Of a stretch of 51,082 nucleotides of DNA, positions 48,310 to 51,082 are shown piece by piece. The DNA lies in contig URRQ01000012.1 in NCBI GenBank assembly GCA_900550235.1, forward strand, positions 1-51,082, in the 5' to 3' direction. The notes beneath the pieces are model-generated. The model did not search any database and was not told the origin of the DNA. It saw only the letters and a list, made by a program, of their open reading frames with translations. A program made the position numbers and the translations under genes. This DNA comes from an uncultured Lachnospiraceae bacterium. GTDB lineage: Bacteria; Bacillota; Clostridia; Lachnospirales; Lachnospiraceae. Position 1 is the stretch's first letter. Every line of letters begins with the position of its first letter.

Positions 48310-50949
48310 TTATCCAATTTGTTCTTTTAATACTTCTTCTACTTTTGCGATTGCATCCGGAATTCCGGCCGGATTCTTACCTCCTGCCTGTGCCATATTC
48401 GGGCGTCCACCTCCGCCTCCGCCTACAAGAGCAGCAATTCCTTTGATGAGGTTTCCTGCATGTGCTCCTTTTGCCATCGCTTCCTCAGTTGCCATAGCAA
48501 CAAGATTTACTTTTCCATTTGCAGAAGAAGCAATTACAATCACTCCTTGTCCGAGTTTTTCTTTTAATTGATCTCCAAGTTCACGAAGTCCATTCATGTC
48601 TACATCTTCTACTGCTGTGGCAAGAAGTTTTATGCCATTCACTTCTTTTACCTGATCCATAACGTCTCCAAGAGCATCTTTCGCCGCTTTACTCTTCAAA
48701 GATTCTACTTCACTTTGCAACGTCTTGATTTCCGCAAGCATATGCTCAATCTTTTCTTTCAATTTATCCGGTGTAGATTTCGCAGCTTTTGCAGCTTCTG
48801 CAAGCTCCTGTTCTATCTCATGATAGTAACGGAATACACCATCTCCTGTCAGCGCTTCAATACGACGTACTCCTGCTGCAACTCCTGCTTCTGATACGAT
48901 CTTGAATGTTGTAATCATACCTGTATTCTTCACATGCGTACCACCACAAAGTTCTTTTGAGAAGTCTCCCATAGATACGACACGTACATCATTCTCGTAT
49001 TTCTCTCCGAACAAAGCCATAGCTCCTGTTGCTTTCGCTTCTTCTAAGTTCATGACTTTTGTCACAACTTCACTGTTCTTTGCAATCTCTTCGTTGACGA
49101 GCATTTCTGTTCTTGCAATCTCTTCCGGTGTCATTGCAGAGAAATGTACAAAGTCAAAACGAAGTCTGTCCGGTGTTACCAGAGATCCTTTCTGCTCAAC
49201 GTGTGAACCTAATACTGTCTTTAAGGCTTTCTGTAATAAATGTGTTGCGCTATGGTTTTTACATGTATTGTTACGTTCTTTTACATCAACAGATAATTGA
49301 ACAGAATCTCCAATTTTAATGGTTCCTTTTTTCACAGTACCAACATGACCTACTTTTCCTCCAAGGAGTTTGATCGTGTTTTTTACAACAAATTCTGCTG
49401 CATCTGTTGTGATCACACCTGTATCACCCTCTTGACCACCCATTGTCGCATAGAATGGAGTCTGCTCTACAAAAATTGTACCATCTTCTCCTTCAGAGAT
49501 TTCCTGTACTAACTCATTTTCTGTCGTAAGTACAGTAATATCAGATGTGTAGTCTAAATGATCGTAACCTACAAATTCTGTTGTAATAGACGGATCGATT
49601 TCATCGTATACTGTTGCATCTGCTCCCATATAGTTTGTTACGCCACGAGCTTTACGAGCTTTTACTCTCTGCTCTTCCATAGCAGCTTTGAAACCTTCTT
49701 CGTCTACGCCAAATCCTTTTTCTTCCAAAATCTCCATTGTAAGGTCTAATGGGAATCCATACGTATCATACAATTTGAACGCATTCTCACCGGATAGTGT
49801 CTGTTCTTCTTTTTCTGACATCTCTTCAATCATATCGGACAAAATCTTAAGTCCTTGGTCGATTGTCTTATTAAACTGATCTTCTTCCTGCCCAATCACA
49901 TTGAAAATCATATCTTTTTTCTCAAACAGTTCCGGATATCCATCTTTGGATCCTTCAATAACTGTCTCTGCAAGCTTTGTAAGGAATTTTCCTTCAATAC
50001 CAAGCAATCTTCCGTGACGGCATGCACGACGAAGCAATCTACGAAGTACATATCCTCTTCCATTGTTAGACGGTATAATACCATCAGAAATCATAAATGT
50101 TACGGAACGAATATGGTCTGTAATGACACGGATTGAGACGTCTTTGCTATAATCTTCTCCGTATACTGCTCCGGAAAGTGCGCATACATGCTCACGCAAT
50201 GCTTTTAAAGTATCTACATCAAAGATAGAATCTACATCCTGCACAATTGAAGCAAGTCTTTCCAATCCCATACCTGTATCGATATTTTTCTGTTCTAATT
50301 CAGAATAGTTTCCTTTTCCATCATTATCAAACTGAGTAAATACATTGTTCCAGATCTCCATGTAGCGATCACATTCGCATCCTACTGTACAATCCGGTTT
50401 TCCACAGCCGTATTTTTCTCCTCGATCGTAATAAATCTCAGAACATGGTCCACAAGGTCCGGAACCGTGCTCCCAGAAGTTATCTTCTTTTCCAAATTTG
50501 AAGATACGTTCTGTCGGGATTCCCATTTCTTTATTCCAAATCTCAAACGCTTCCTGGTCATCTACGTATACAGATGGATACAATCTGTTCGCATCCAAGC
50601 CTACAACTTCTGTCAAAAATTCCCATGACCATTGAATCGCTTCTCTTTTAAAGTAATCTCCAAATGAGAAGTTTCCGAGCATCTCGAAAAATGTACCGTG
50701 ACGTGCAGTTTTTCCGACATTCTCAATATCTCCTGTACGGATACATTTTTGACATGTTGTGACACGTCTGCTTGGCGGGATCTCCTGTCCTGTAAAATAT
50801 GGTTTTAACGGCGCCATTCCTGAATTGATAAGCAACAAGCTGTTATCATTATGTGGCACCAGTGAAAAGCTTTTCATTGCTAAATGTTCTTTACTCTCAA
50901 AAAATTCAAGGAACATTTTTCTAAGTTCATTTACTCCGTATTTTTTCAT
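48310..50949 (-). CDS. alaS: Alanyl-tRNA synthetase
   Basis: Class II synthetase charging tRNA-Ala. The 879 residues include the catalytic domain (LRKMFLEFFESKEHL start, GPCGPCSEIYYDRG), the tRNA recognition domain with GRGYVLRRLLRRACRHGR, the editing domain with HSATHLLQKALKTVLG and CGGTHVKNTG, and the oligomerisation C-Ala domain ending GGGGGGRPNMAQAGGKNP. Length and motifs are standard. The ATG follows AGGAGGAATGAA. The leader is short and not a T-box. Confidence 0.98.
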   Translation of the reverse strand: MKKYGVNELRKMFLEFFESKEHLAMKSFSLVPHNDNSLLLINSGMAPLKPYFTGQEIPPSRRVTTCQKCIRTGDIENVGKTARHGTFFEMLGNFSFGDYFKREAIQWSWEFLTEVVGLDANRLYPSVYVDDQEAFEIWNKEMGIPTERIFKFGKEDNFWEHGSGPCGPCSEIYYDRGEKYGCGKPDCTVGCECDRYMEIWNNVFTQFDNDGKGNYSELEQKNIDTGMGLERLASIVQDVDSIFDVDTLKALREHVCALSGAVYGEDYSKDVSIRVITDHIRSVTFMISDGIIPSNNGRGYVLRRLLRRACRHGRLLGIEGKFLTKLAETVIEGSKDGYPELFEKKDMIFNVIGQEEDQFNKTIDQGLKILSDMIEEMSEKEEQTLSGENAFKLYDTYGFPLDLTMEILEEKGFGVDEEGFKAAMEEQRVKARKARGVTNYMGADATVYDEIDPSITTEFVGYDHLDYTSDITVLTTENELVQEISEGEDGTIFVEQTPFYATMGGQEGDTGVITTDAAEFVVKNTIKLLGGKVGHVGTVKKGTIKIGDSVQLSVDVKERNNTCKNHSATHLLQKALKTVLGSHVEQKGSLVTPDRLRFDFVHFSAMTPEEIARTEMLVNEEIAKNSEVVTKVMNLEEAKATGAMALFGEKYENDVRVVSMGDFSKELCGGTHVKNTGMITTFKIVSEAGVAAGVRRIEALTGDGVFRYYHEIEQELAEAAKAAKSTPDKLKEKIEHMLAEIKTLQSEVESLKSKAAKDALGDVMDQVKEVNGIKLLATAVEDVDMNGLRELGDQLKEKLGQGVIVIASSANGKVNLVAMATEEAMAKGAHAGNLIKGIAALVGGGGGGRPNMAQAGGKNPAGIPDAIAKVEEVLKEQIG

Positions 50950-50986
50950 TTCATTCCTCCTGATTATCTCAATTCACTAATACTTT

Positions 50987-51015
50987 ATTATAAATATTAT
51001 TTTTTTCTTTGTCAA
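50987..51015 (-). promoter_or_regulatory. Perfect consensus sigma-A promoter of alaS
   Basis: TTGACA (51010-51015), 17 bases, TATAAT (50987-50992) on the minus strand: an exact match to the sigma-A consensus with optimal spacing, leaving about 30 bases of leader. Confidence 0.92.
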
Positions 51016-51082
51016 TGTCTCCGCTACTCTTGAGTTTCCGTAGTTTTATCCACAGCCCTCCTATTTTACGTGCTTTGTTATA

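Noticed and set aside
1..51082. CRISPR arrays, IS elements, prophage genes, tRNA or rRNA genes
   Set aside because: No regularly spaced repeats, transposase or integrase-like frames, or tRNA/rRNA-like sequence noticed on either strand.

Overview
The window looks like a core-chromosome segment of a low-GC, spore-forming anaerobic Firmicute, most likely a Lachnospiraceae (Clostridia). The evidence is an alpha/beta-type spore protein, a GerW/YtfJ spore protein, a six-gene Rnf ferredoxin:NAD oxidoreductase operon with a cysteine-rich RnfB, a Na+-pumping decarboxylase operon, ispH directly abutting an S1-type rpsA, and strong AGGAGG ribosome binding sites. I saw no rRNA, tRNA, CRISPR array, insertion sequence or prophage gene. 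All genes are on the minus strand except rpmB, a POT-family transporter and an aminopeptidase P.

Layout. 0-0.6 kb: spore protein. 0.6-8 kb: minus-strand operon yloU-fakA-recG-cysteine desulfidase-like-two YibE/F proteins, divergent from rpmB. 8.4-18.6 kb: DNA repair and division block. In transcription order it is NusG-II protein, Gx transporter, ruvA, ruvB, zapA, U32 peptidase, ftsW-like, class B PBP, a 108-aa unknown, a DUF2953 gene with an internal stop, gerW and a 45-aa membrane protein. 18.7-24.5 kb: rnfCDGEAB followed by a DUF2752 protein and a small membrane protein. 24.7-29.5 kb: RpiR regulator, HI0933-type flavoprotein, cmk, ispH, rpsA. 29.7-34.9 kb: carboxyltransferase/biotin carrier/Na+ pump operon. 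35.3-38.6 kb (plus strand): POT transporter and aminopeptidase P, a plausible peptide-use pair. 38.6-40.6 kb: a 2-isopropylmalate synthase fused to an AraC-type DNA-binding domain. 40.7-46 kb: two D,D-carboxypeptidases around scpB, scpA and a metallophosphoesterase, then a 56-aa membrane protein and rpsU. 46.1-51 kb: LtaS-like enzyme and alaS.

How they work together. The Rnf complex and the Na+ decarboxylase are both membrane energy-coupling machines. The NusG-II and Gx genes often travel with Rnf-type redox modules but here start their own operon in front of ruvAB. The division and envelope genes (zapA, ftsW/PBP, D,D-carboxypeptidases, LtaS) and the chromosome genes (ruvAB, recG, scpAB) are housekeeping.

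The most unusual item is the LeuA-AraC fusion at 38615-40609. It joins a leucine-pathway enzyme, with its probable leucine-sensing domain, to a transcription factor domain in one continuous frame, and there is a perfect palindrome in its own leader. Other notable points are the TGA inside the DUF2953 gene, a 137-bp out-of-frame ftsW/PBP overlap, a structured leader before the POT gene, and several short genes found by reading the gaps (45 aa, 56 aa and rpsU).
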